From: Solea solea
Lineage: Eukaryota > Chordata > Actinopteri > Pleuronectiformes > Soleidae
Length of the DNA stretch: 64,000 nt
NCBI RefSeq assembly: GCF_958295425.1
Contig: NC_081136.1
Location: forward strand, 4,125,311-4,189,310
Direction: 5' to 3'
Shown here: positions 1-12,000 of the stretch, in pieces
How positions within the stretch are numbered: the first letter of the stretch is position 1
How the letters are laid out: every line of letters starts with the position of its first letter
Notes under the pieces: generated by a model
What the model saw: the letters and a program-made list of their open reading frames with translations, nothing else
What the model was told of the DNA's origin: nothing
Database searches by the model: none
Program-made: the position numbers and the translations under genes

Positions 1-135
1 TTGCCGCACATTTCATATATCGTGAACCACTTTTATTTTGAAATTCTGTGAATAGTTTCCCCTGTCGAGAAATATCTTCATTCTTTTTTTTGTTACGCGC
101 TAAGGGTTAACGTTCTCGAAGAAGGAGGAGGGTGA

Positions 136-171
136 ACACACACACACACACACACGCACACACACACACAC
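136..171. repeat. (CA)n microsatellite
   Basis: An almost perfect CA run with a single CG interruption near its middle. It creates spurious Cys-Val open frames on the other strand. Confidence 0.97.
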
Positions 172-435
172 CATGACTTCTGTGACCAGATACAGATAAA
201 GAGAAAGGACATGGTTTTCGCACAGGTCAGCAAAATGGACCCAGAGGCCAGCGCTGCAACAATGAGAGAGAGAGAGGCAGAGTGGGGCGTTGTGTTTTTT
301 TGCCCTTGTTGAAGGCAGAGATGAGATGATGTCCACACAGAAATGGTGACATCACTTTTTGGCAGGCGACTCCAGGGGAGACCGGGATGCCTCGGCCAGT
401 CACACTGATCCAATCACAAAATGAGCCACTGTACA

Positions 436-437
436 GT

Positions 438-481
<44 letters not shown>
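436..481. repeat. (GT)n microsatellite
   Basis: A GT run of about 23 units with one TA interruption near its start. It lies 265 bp from the CA run and is complementary to it in composition, so the two could pair in single-stranded DNA. Confidence 0.97.
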
Positions 482-482
<1 letters not shown>

Positions 483-542
483 TTTTTACAGCTGTGAGGA
501 CGAATGACGGCTCGAAAAACATTATTGTGACGACATTATGGA

Positions 543-930
543 CGAGCCTCGAGTCTGGTGAATGATGAGGACAGGTGAATTATGTGAACAGGTGAACGAT
601 GAGGACAGGTGAATGATGAGGACAGAGGAATGATGATGAGGACAGGTGAACGATAAGGACAGGTGAATGATGATGAGGACAGGTGAATGATGATGAGGAC
701 AGGTGAAGGATGATGAGGACAGGTGAATGATGATGAGGACAGAGGCATGATGAGAACAGGTGAACGATGAGGACAGGTGAATGATGAGGACAGGTGAATG
801 ATGATGAGGACAGGTGAATGATGAGGACAGGTGAATGATGAAGACAGGTGAATGATGATGAGGACAGGTGAACGATGAGGACAGGTGAATGATGAAGAAA
901 GGTGAATGATGAGGACAGGTGAACGTTAAT
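543..930. repeat. Minisatellite, 17-20 bp unit
   Basis: About twenty tandem copies of a unit reading GAATGATGAGGACAGGT. Variants gain an extra GAT (20 bp) or change T to C (GAACGATGAGG). Unit-length changes and scattered substitutions indicate an old array that still shows slippage. The 70-residue minus-strand open frame here is a product of the repeat and not a gene. Confidence 0.95.
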
Positions 931-1894
931 AAAGGCCCCTGCGTGACTGATACATTAGGTGTTTACATTTTATTTTGTTTTAAAAAAGAGTACATTTTAA
1001 ACAAGCAACTTTTCTACTTTATCCTGAGTACATTTCGTAAAAAGAAAATAAACAAGACCTTGTCGCTAGTCCGGGGGTCAGATAGTTAAAGGCTTTTATT
1101 TGCATTTAAAAGTTACATACTACAGCTTTAACTGAAGGTTAAAAAAAAAAAAAAAAAAAAACACCTGTTCAAAAACATCCAGTGTGTGTGTGTGTGTGTG
1201 TGTTTGCAGGGAAGTAAAAGCGGCGGAGAGAGAAAGGCGTCTAAAGGTGCTAAAAGGGATGAAGACAAAGTAGAGGAAGAGGAGCATAAAAGCCAGGTGA
1301 CACTGGGTCGTGTCGCGTCGACAAGTCTGTTTCTGTGAGAAATGACTCTATTTGAGAGGGAGAGAAAAAAAAAAAGCTGACAACAATATGTTGACATACT
1401 TTCCACAGAAAACGGAGAAAGGCTGGAACATATAAAAGCTTCTCTTACACCCTTTCTCTTACATTCAAAAAATCAGCCCACTCAAGTCACACCAAGGTCA
1501 CGCTGCTAAAGAAAACACATTAAATGTCCTTTAAATCTCACTCTCTGGGCATATCTGGAGTTAGATTTAAGATTTTAAATCAGAGATTTTTGACATTTGC
1601 GGTCACTGTTATGTAAAAAAGGGTCAACGGTGAAGCCTCATCTCTTTTAATCTCTACGTTTAAATTGGAATTTGCATAATCTGTGTCTGCGAGCACCTTA
1701 ATATCGCACACACACTGCTTGTGCTTTAGTGAAATTGGCCGTATTTTGGACGTTGTAGAGCTAAAAAAATAGCATAATATCCTTTATATTATGTATTTTC
1801 TTCAATACTGTATATATTCTGGTGACTTAATGTGAATACTGTATAATTTGTACAATCGTAGATGTGAAAACGTGTGTTTATTATTTGGTAGCTT

Positions 1895-1950
1895 TTACTA
1901 TCTTTGCTGTGGGACTAATAAAGGATTATCATCTCATGTTATCTCATTTA
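1895..1950 (+). repeat. 3' tail of a retroposon-type repeat
   Basis: The block ending GTGGGACTAATAAAGGATTATC followed by short ATCTCAT-type repeats matches the 3' end common to many teleost non-LTR retroposons. The family name is from memory and not confirmed. Confidence 0.55.
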
Positions 1951-2589
1951 CTCTTAACTCCAGCTTGAAGCGTTACCTAAGGAAATTAGACTGCAAATCA
2001 AATCGCAGACACAATATTTGTCACAATTAGAGATTTGTGTTTATATCAGCCCAAAATATCACCATGGCAACGTAAGAGAAACTAAATGCAGGGTCTAATG
2101 TGCGATAACAGCTTATACGTGAAATAAAACAACATGGAAGGAGAAGAATGTCAGGTCAGATTGCTCAGATTAGACAAGTATTTATACATATACACATGTA
2201 TATACTGTACAGGCAGCATGTGTGGACGTGTGTGCGTTTGCGATGCTTCCGTATGGCGTGTGAAGGTCAAGGACGCAGTCTTTGTCTCTCTTTGTCTCAC
2301 CAGTTACCACCGCGTACCGTCTGCGTCCCAGTGTTTCTCTGCTATTCTCCAACAGCCGTGTCGATCTGTATTATTCAATAATGATTCTGCAGAACAACGG
2401 CCATGGGATACTTGCTTTTTTAACCGAATGTGTTATTCCACAGTGCCATATAACACCTGCGTAGCTTAACATCACATTTCTTTTATTCAAAAACAAAGAT
2501 ATGTTGTTGTCAATGTCGAAAGTGGCACGCAAAAATGCAACTAAAGATGCTTTAAACTGTCAAAAAAAGAGAAGATCAAAGAGAAATCC

Positions 2590-2765
2590 ATTTATTGATT
2601 ATTAATCGATTACTAAATTAATCTCCGACTACTTTGCTAATCGATTAATCGGTCTGAGTTTTTTTCCGCTAATTATTTAAACTGAATAATTTGCATTTTT
2701 TCCGCCCAAACATTTTGAAATTTTACAGACGGAACAAGTACTCGATAATCGAGAAAATAGTCTGC
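2590..2765. mobile_element. Degenerate MITE-like element with ATCGATTAATCG arms
   Basis: Paired segments rich in AATCGATTAATCGG and CTCGATAATCGAGAAAATAG lie at either side of an AT-rich core. The same arms occur in the copy at 6420-6690. I recognise these as a common non-autonomous teleost element, probably hAT-like. This copy is strongly diverged and has no coding capacity. Confidence 0.55.
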
Positions 2766-5700
2766 AGTTTTATTCGTCACATACACAATCATACACCAAA
2801 CAAAATGTAATAAACTGCTTTTCCATCAACGTAACACTTTGAAAGAAAGAAATTAAGCTAAACATAGATTTTTAAACCCCCCCCCCCCTCCAGCAATATG
2901 TGAGTTTTATGTTAAAAAAACTGATTTCCTGTCGTTGCTATGTTAATGTCATTGTAAAATAGGGATTCACATCCTATGCTGCAGTAATTTAGCACCTTTA
3001 GCATGATTTAGCATCTTTTTAGCTCTGTTTCCTGTTAAAACCTGTCTTTTTAGCCGCTAAATGCTTCACTAGCTTGATGCTAACTGTTGCTACAGCTCTA
3101 TCGGTTGGGTTATTAGAGCTCTTCTGCTGATGAATCGCCGCCTGCTGCTTCCAACATCGATTAGAAGAAGATTCAGAGGCTCCCTCCGCTACGCACGGCC
3201 ATTTTAATCCATCGTTAATAGAATGATATTGATCAGAGCGGCTTTTAAAGTCTTAACCGAGCCCCTCGGCTAACTTTGTTCAACAGCTCCACAGAGGTCG
3301 ACGCGCGCATCCTCAATCAAAGGGGACGATCAAAACATTTTCATTAGGTTCTTCTCCTTCTGTTTTATCACATATTCAGACACGAGGACAGACGCGGAGC
3401 CTCCCTTTCCTGCGGTGGCTCAGTCGGGAGGACACAATGTGCAACGATTTCTAATTACAATGACTAGCGCTGAGGCTCCGAGCATTTAAGGCGTGGGTAA
3501 AATCAATGTCTGTGTTGTCGTGCAGACAAAAAGAAAGAAATCTGTGTATTGTTCCTGCAGCTCTGCACCAAGAAAAATCAAATTTACTGAGTAAAAAAGT
3601 ATAATTTGTAGCTTCAGAGAGGTTACAGTATTGAAATGTAAAACATTAACGCTTCATAAGTCACGTAAACACGCCAGTAAACACGCCAGATTGTAGCATT
3701 GGGCTAACAGGTTAGCAATGCTGAGTCAGCATTTCCGACAATAGCTTTCCTGTTTGCCAATTTTTAACCATTCTTACATGAAAATGTTTGCCTCATTCAG
3801 GACATTTCCTTTAAAAATTTGCTTTGTTTTTATAATTTTTTTGGGATATATTTAGATTTTCTTCCAATTTCCCTCCAACTGGGAGTCGCATTCTTAAATG
3901 AATCTTCTGAGTTAATGTACATGTTCTAGTTTCTATATGTAGTCCCTAGGCAGGTTGATGAGCACATAAATAGACAAAAATATAGACATAAAACACAATT
4001 TTAATATATATATATATATATAGTATATAACTGCTTTGCAGTAGGAAAAAGCAGAAAAAACAAACCTTAGAGCAAATCCATTAAATACACCAAAAAGCTG
4101 CTTATGTGCTTATAGCTAAATATATAACTAATAATTTTCCTATTTATTTCCACCAGAGAAAATCAAATAAACAGTAATTGAAAAAGCTATAAAACACCAA
4201 TTTGACGTCTTTCCTCGACATCGCTCTTGAACTTAATATTTTTTAATGGACAAAAACGGTCGGTTGAAGTCGTAGAAAGACTAATATTAATTAAAAATGT
4301 CCTTGTTTACTTCCCTTCACTTTCAGAATGTTTGCCTTGAGCTTTTTTAATCCCGGCCTCGGTCGTTTTCTTCGACATCCCACTGATCTCTGTCCCACCC
4401 TCCTACAGTACCGTGTCCCGTCTCCATGGTAACCTTTAGGAAATCTCAGGTGAAAACAGGTGAAACAACAAAGCCTGCGCGAGAGAGTGAAAACACAAGA
4501 CTGAATGAACACGTTACACCACAATCTCAAGTCAGATTGAGTTTGAACGCTTCACTTCAAAAACAACAACCCGCAACCACAGAACAGTCTCCGTCAGGTT
4601 GGTCTTTTAAAACTCTGACAGCTTAGAAATAAAAAAATGTTTTCAAGATTTCAAAATCTTGCCAAGTCAGTTCAAAGCAACGAGTTATATTTACACCGTC
4701 CACTCAAGCCGAGAGAAGAAGAAGAGCTATTATTACTGTTCATAGAAGAGTTCAACATGGATTTCGTCTATAAATATCCCTGATTTCTTGTTGCCTTATT
4801 GTCTGCTCACACCACTTTACTTAAACAGTACTTAACTTTTACTAAGCAGTTGTTCCTGCATTTCAGATGCTGATGTTCACATGCTTTGGGAATTTCAGTG
4901 GAAAAATTTTTATGGGAATTCCCTGTTGAATCTGGAAATTAAGTGCTTATCCAGGATAAAAAAATTAGTTTTTCTCTTTGTTTTTTTTGGTGGAATTATC
5001 TCACGTTATTCCAAAATCTCTTTTTCCCCCTCAAGGCTGAAACGCAGAGTGTTTTGTTATAGGGCCGACTCCTAGATCACGAGCCTGCGGCGTGTAAACT
5101 GTGTGAAATTGATCAATTATCAATTCCACTGTGTCCACACACTGAGAGCGTCATGTGCAGCTACAGTCGAAATGATATAATATGGAAAATTAATAAAGAG
5201 AACTCAGACTTTAAAAAGCATTTGTGTCGAGGACAGGAGTGATGTCACTGCATCTAGGTTAAAAAAAAACAACTATTTCTATTGAAAATTTGACTCCAAA
5301 AAATGGTAGCAAAGGACAACAATCGCTGAGCTGTAAAAATCTAATGTATGTTCTATAATAGCAGAAAATGTCAATCAATCGAAGGAAAGAGACGAACATG
5401 ACACAGAAAAAAACAGTTTTAACAGGACTGGTTTATTTGGAGCGTGGGGGAGTGTCTCTGGACATAAAGGACCGGGAGAAGCTTTTTGGTCCGTGATCAG
5501 CTCGGTGTTCCGGTGTCCTCAAAACATCAGAGTATTGATAAGAGTATCAATATAATATAGAATTGATAAGCAGCGTTAAAATCCAAAAAAACGGTACCCG
5601 TCCCTAACCTTGACTGGTACTTCACCTTCTGCCTCTGTCTCCTTCCTCGGGTCTGTGTGTTTGCCAGCGTCTCACCAGAGGGCCGATTTGGCTGCGACCT

Positions 5701-6419
5701 ACTTTGCGGAGCAGAACTGGAGCTGTCAGTCACGCAGCTGTGCGTCACGTTGCCTTGTCGGCCTCAAAGAGGAAACTGCTGCCTCACTCTGGCCCCGCTT
5801 TCTTCACACTAACGCGCTAGAAGATTCCACAGCGGATGATGTTTCCAGCTTTTCGGCTGCGGATGCTGACGTTCCTCCCCTCTGGGTTGCTTTGTCATAA
5901 GCAAGGCACAAGAACGGGAGTGGAACTATTTTCTTAAAAGCTTGTTGCGTCGGGCTGCTTAATAATGTGTCTGTCTGGTGATCCTCAAGATTCGGGCCTC
6001 CCTCATGTCCAGCGGCTCCATTAGCACAGGAAGGTTGGTGTTTACATCCATTAGGGCCGGAATAAATGATGGCGGATTTATCGACTCCATCATCCCGGTG
6101 AAAGTCTGCCAATCCACTTACTAATCAGAAACCCTGCCGTCAGGCAGAAGGTGGCTTCGACTCAATATTCCTCTTACCTACAGCTGCAATAACCACGCCG
6201 ATGGACTTATTAATGTTTCTATCAAACTCAAGCTGATGCTGTGGTCGCATAATTGAACATAAGTGAACAGTATGTTCTCGAAATATTAAAGGCCCAGTGT
6301 GTAATAGTTAGGAGGTTTTACTGGCTGAAGTATGTTTGTAAAAACGGTTGTTTTTCATAGGTGTAAAATAAAATAAGCATTTTTTTAAATGTACTTTAGG
6401 GAATGGGACACATTCCTAC

Positions 6420-6690
6420 CAAAGAAGAAGAGAACGATACGATTATTTTCTCGAGTAATCGCTTGGTCCGTAAAATGTTGATCAGTGTTTCTCAAATATC
6501 TTGTTTTGTCCAAAAAACATAAAAGCTATTCGGTTTTAATGATTTCCATAAAAACCATAAAAATATTTCACATTTAAGAAGCTGAAAAATCTGAAATTCC
6601 TTGAAAATACTCAAACCGATTAGTCGATTGTCAAAATAGTTGACCATTCATTTAGTAATTGATTAATTGAGTAATTGTTTTGGCCCTAGA
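6420..6690 (+). mobile_element. Non-autonomous MITE-like element (ATCGATTAATCG family)
   Basis: It runs from CGATTATTTTCTCGAGTAATCG through a core containing TTGTTTTGTCCAAAAAACA and CACATTTAAGAAGCTG to an arm with ACCGATTAGTCGATT, ending TTTTGGCCCTAG. The order of these blocks matches a very common teleost MITE. A reversed copy lies at 14185-14405. Confidence 0.7.
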
Positions 6691-7569
6691 ACGATGCTAC
6701 AGCTCCCTAGGTTCACAGAAGAAAGGCCCGTCGGGCAGGGGAGTCAGGGTGTCGGTAGGTTCGAGGGTCGCCGGGTCGAGGCTCGGATGACTATCCTTGG
6801 CGACTACTACTTCCGGCTTATACTTGACCTACTGTGGGGAAGGGAGTTCAGTTTTATCATGCGCTGTCTACGTGGACGCTCTGGTGACACAATTCACGTC
6901 ATGCACACGGTGCACGTTGGGTGCGCCGGCGTATAGTTCCTTTCTGGTATGCCAGAGACACTGTAGTGTTCCCTGAAGTTCTTAGAAATTGGAGGGATGA
7001 TTGGAGGAGCCGCCAGCAGACGACTCACTTATTCAAAAAATAATATCCCTTGAATCGGGCTGGATATCCTTGACCAAAGAAGTTTAAAGTTTGTATTCCA
7101 AGAACAGGCCTTCAGAGAAACTCAGAAACTTTTGTAATTCTTCATATAATTTGATACAAAACATACCAAATTCACTTAATCCGTCATGGAATAAATACCA
7201 GAAATAATGGACTTAAAATGTACAAAGAAAATCAATAGCAATTTACGCCTCTAGTGTCCGGCCCACGGCGAGCCAAGAATCTGTCTCTGCCCTGGAGCAG
7301 TAAAGCACGGACTGGAAAGAAACATTCACACACTCTGCAGCAACCTTGGAGCAGGAGTGTGTTTGTGAGAGAGAGGTTGAATTGTGTTTTGCAGGAGTGT
7401 GCGCATGAACACCAATCGCCGTCTCTGAACAGCCAGTGTGAATGGGGAAAAAGAAGTGCGTAGAGGTCAGCGGGTGAGTTATATATCCTGAACACAGGGT
7501 GATATACTGTGTGTCTGTATCACGCATCCTTATGTTCATCACCACCATTTTTGTCTTTCTCTACACCAG

Positions 7570-7960
7570 TGGTCAGCTCACCAGCAATATCGTCACTTTT
7601 ATAGCCTGGATGAACTCAACCGAGTCTGCCAACGATTTAATTTTGGTTCTTTGGCCGACTACAGAATCACCGAAAATAAAAAAGGGAACCAATCACCAAC
7701 ATGTTTTCCCCCCAACCAGAGACGGGCTCAACGCATAGACGACAGAGAGAAGCTCTAGCAGCTTTTGTATACATCCAACATGGACGGCCACCAACGAGCA
7801 GCTGTCTTTTGATTTCGCCATTGCTTCCGTCTTAAGCGTCAAAAGTCGTTATAGAGGCCATTGCGCCAAGTCTGGTTATGGGTCTTTCCAATTGCGTACA
7901 AAGGCGTTTTAATCTATGTACATTGGTCACGCCTCTTGGAAGTGGTAGGTGAATATCCCA
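7570..7960 (+). mobile_element. Dispersed repeat, copy 1 (partner at 24165-24960)
   Basis: Shared blocks with the reverse complement of 24165-24960 include ACAGAATC(A/T)CC followed by an A-rich run, AGCAGCTGTCTTT(T/C)(G/A)ATTT, TTGCTTCC, and TTGGTCAC(G/A)C. Order and spacing are conserved, so both are copies of one element. I cannot name the family. The 79-residue open frame at 7499-7738 falls mostly within it and is not considered a gene. Confidence 0.65.
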
Positions 7961-8439
7961 TTTCCAGAATTTCCAGAATCAAATGAGGATGAGATGCCGT
8001 CTAGTGTTCACATTTTTGTTCACATTCTTGTCTTAAATGTCACACTGTCCCTATGTAGGCAAATATGACCATGAAAGGTACTTGCTTTAATCAAAGCAAA
8101 GCTTCATATGCACGTCCACATTTTTTTAATCAATTTTTTTTCCCCCATATACGTATGCATACACACATTCACTGCACCGACTCAAAAACCCTGAGGCTCG
8201 CTCATAACCTTTTGAATATAGATTACATTCTACGACATACAAACACTGTTGTGCCAAGCTCATTCCATCATTTTATTTCACGTGAAATGAATGCGAGACA
8301 CCTCTTTTATGGCAGAGGTTGGAGTCATCGCTTCTTTCAAATATATGGACTGACAGAGGGTGAGAGTGCAGAAGTGGATCCAAGTGCAGAAGGAGATGGT
8401 GCAGTGGAGGGGGTAAGGTAAGTGCTAGGACAGAAGATG

Positions 8440-8890
8440 CCCTTGGAAGAGCTGGGTCTTCAAGGGCTTCTTAAAGATAGACCCTGTTCTGGTAGCGCCC
8501 GGTAGGTCATTCCACCAGCGTGGAACCACACACGAAAAGAGTCTGGATTGTCTTGTTGGCACCGCCAGACGACAATCCTTGGAGGAACGGAGTAGTCGAG
8601 GGGTAACATAAGCCTTTAGGAGAGCATTTGACTAGGTGGGACCAAACCCATGAAGCACTTTGTAGGCTAGCATCAGTAATTTGAATTTGATGCGGGCAGC
8701 TCAATGAGAGGTGACAAGTACCATTTCAGGCTGATTGAAGACCAGACACGCCGCCACGTTCTGGATCATCTGTAGTGGTTCTACAGCACAGATCGGGAGG
8801 CCTGTTAGCAGGGCTTTGCAGTAGCCGAGGCAGGTGATGACCAAACCCTGTGCTAGGAACTTCAAGCTTTGTATGAGAGTGGACTGCGGG
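8440..8890 (-). mobile_element. LINE fragment, reverse transcriptase C-terminus (degenerate)
   Basis: On the minus strand, frames with several shifts read as the end of a non-LTR retrotransposon ORF2 of the CR1/L2 type. A block with LGYCKALLTGLP, then a block with IQNVAACLVFNQPE, then WW-type remnants around the TTCCACGCTGGTGGAATGAC stretch, appear in the family's usual order. Frameshifts and lost catalytic parts make it inactive. Its upstream end abuts the GTACC-rich repeat at 8890-9020. Confidence 0.8.
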
Positions 8891-9020
8891 TGAAGAAACA
8901 CTGGTCACAAGGGAGTGACACTTTTCTGTCGCCCAATCAGCTCCACCCATACTGTACCATTACTTGGGTACCCCAAAGGAAGGGTACCGGTAAATGGAAC
9001 AGTTGAGGCCTGTACTATTT
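8890..9020 (-). mobile_element. GTACC-rich repeat fragment (family of 16600-17060)
   Basis: The reverse complement reads GGGCGACAGAAAAGTGTCAC, then a TGTTTCTTCA segment and CTCATACAAAGCTTGA. This matches the block GGGGCGACAGAAAAGCATCAC at 16748 and what follows it. The outer end carries the GGTACC-type motifs seen in the other copy. Confidence 0.7.
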
Positions 9021-12000
9021 CTAATGGAAACGCAAAAAAAACCCCAGAACTGTTCCACTCAGTGGAAACAAGCCATAAACTGCCAAGCGGGAATTCAGAA
9101 TGGATCTAAAACCAAGCTGTGGTCAGAGCGCCTTCTGCTGGACCAAGCAGTAAAGGCTAATGTACTTCTAGGCTGAATATTTTAAACTCAAACAGGTTTT
9201 TAAGGCTCGAATTTGATCTTCCCTGCAAATTTTGGGTAAACAGTGACAGCTCTACCCCATAAAGAGAGTAAGTGATTGATTTGGGCTGGAAAGGAAAGGT
9301 TCCAAAGGATTTGGCAGGCAGCTTTGCCGAGAGTCTGACTGCATCAATACAGGCGGGGACAAATCCTTGTCAGACGCTTGCATCATTGCAACTGCGATGT
9401 GATTTTTTTTTGATTTTTTATTCCAATGTCAATAAACAGAAGGGGAGTGACATCACACTATTGAGTCATGCATGATTCGCTCAGGTTATTACATCCACTC
9501 AAGAAAATGTCTGTAAATATAACCCATAACATAGACAAAATGACGAGGGCCATACTTGGTTTGTTACTAATCCAAACTCCAGGGGATCTGTGATCAGCCG
9601 TGCATTTGTCTGCATATTACATGACTAATGCTGTCAGCGATGGAGAGGGAGATTACCCCAGATTGGTCAATCAGGATGGTAATTAGCCACACTCTGCATT
9701 TTAAGCAGCGAGCCAGAGCCAAAGGCAGCAGCACAAAAGAAGAACTGCACCTAATCTTTAATCTGTACGCAGTTTGAGAGGAGGGAACGATAATGTATAC
9801 ACAGCTCGGAACTGTGAATGAAATAATGGTCTAATAAAAACCAGTTGACTGTCGCCCGAAGCCATCAGTCATTTAAAAGCGCCCGTAAATCACGAGACCT
9901 GTGATCCTGGGACGCTCTCACACTCCAGCTCAGCAGCTTCAGTCAAAAGCTTCTTTGTCGGCAACAATGGAAACATTTCTGCGATACAGAGAGAAGAGAG
10001 AGAGACAGTAACTCGGTTAGCGGCGCACTGTATGAAAAGCCTCGGCCTCTGCAGCACTGCAGCACTGTCCCGACACTTGGAACGCTCAGCCGTAACATGA
10101 ACACAATCTGCTGAGAGATATAGCAGTTTAGACGTCAGTCAGTTACAATTCCTGCTCTCTATTTTTCTCCCCTTCTTCTTTTTCAATGGCACAAAATTGA
10201 AATTTGTCCATTAAGCACAAACAGAGAGGGAAATTGGCTTTGATTGGATGAACATCTGTTCTTTCTTCTGTCCAGGAAGCGGCAGAGAAATGCATTGCAA
10301 TAATTCTACAAGCACTTCAGCCTATAGGCTGTACATAAAACTGCGATATAGAAAGAAAAAGGATAGAGAAGCCAATGCAAAAGTGTGTGAAACCTACACA
10401 ACACTGGAAAGAAGTCAAGCTAAAATGCTAAGGGCCAGCTCCTTAACTCCAGGTTAGTTGTTGCTAAGGGTGCTAAAGTTGGACATGTTAAGGAAGCGCT
10501 TGGGTTAAAACCTCCGATATCTGTCAGAAACAGTTGCATTGTCTTCTAGTAGTCGTTTTATTTGTTAGCCCTGAAGGATTCAACGTGGCCTAAAATGAAA
10601 AAGGTGTTTAATTTCCCTCGATAAACACTCTAACTTCTGCAGAGATCGACTGCACTTCACCAGAAACAGTCACTTCTTCTTCTAATAACGAGCTGTGCAC
10701 TAATAAGAGTAACACTGCCCCCACAGGTAGATGCTAAAACAGCCTTAATTGCAAGGAGATGATTCTTCTCAATATCGATTTTAAGGAACGCACAAAGGCC
10801 CCAGATCGGCTGGTTCAATAAACCCCTGTTGTTGTTCTTGACCACACGGAAATGAAGCATGTTGAATTGTCTCTGGATGTCCACAGTGACACAGACCATC
10901 TGGTTGTTTTTTTCCTGTCATTTTCAGATCCACAATCCTCCAATCTCAGTCTAGCTAGGACAACCTCGTCCCTTCTCTTTAATGTCATTAAAAGCCACAT
11001 ATTTCTAACAGGAAAAAAAACAAAACACGCTTCTCTTTCATGTCCCTGTCCTCTTGCCACTCTCTTACAGCATTTTTCTTCACAGACACTAGCACATTCA
11101 TCCTTTCCCAAAAAAGAAAACCCTCAGATCTATCTTTTCCCCTGGCCTGCGCTTCTTCAACAAGATATTTCATTTCCTTCATCTGCGGAGTGTCCAAGGG
11201 AGCCACATGAATATTACATTTGATTTATTACATGAGTAAACATTTTCCTGAGCCACGTTGCACATTTATCAGCCTGTTTGCTCGCGGTTTTTCTGAAAAA
11301 AAACAAATCCTTGAACAATGATTACTCAGCCTCCTGCACCTCGTTTTGGGTTCAGGCTCAGAAGATGTGAACACTGATGCTTGTCGTCGCAGCGAAAACA
11401 GTGACTTGCACAACACATTTCATGTCCGTTGATGTATTCCAAGCTTTGTTTATTGAGTGCAATTTGAATAAGTGCCGTTTTTTTCTGTTTGGATTAACGT
11501 AGCGCTTTTTTGCGTTACCGTAATTACGCAACGGTTTGTGCTATAGGGAAAATTCCAACGGCTTCTGGAAGCTGAGATCTTGCACCTCCGGCGAGCCAGC
11601 GTCTTTCTACGCACACAGAGTGGTACAGAAACTGACATTTTTATCCAATATCAAATTTCGAGAGAAATACTCGAAAAATTCCATTGGAAATATCTTTTAT
11701 ACTGGTCAGATTTCTTATTCATATACAACTACATTGTTTTTTTCTTGACTTTAAACTTTTGATACGCCCTTTTAACATGCAGTGAAATGTAAATAACTGC
11801 CATGTATTGAAAGTTCTAAGTCATTTTCTGGCCCTTTTATGGTTAAAATAAGACATTTTGAGGTGTTAAAGGGACTTTAGGAGCTATAGTGGTGCGTAAA
11901 CACAAGATGTTTTTTAAAAACAATTATTTTTACAACAAAAAAATAAAGGTGCCATGGTGTGATCGTGGCATACATTTATTTGTATGTCTGATTAAAGACT

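Noticed and set aside
536..748. A 70-residue minus-strand frame with SSPVLIII-type repeats
   Set aside because: It is the translated minisatellite unit.
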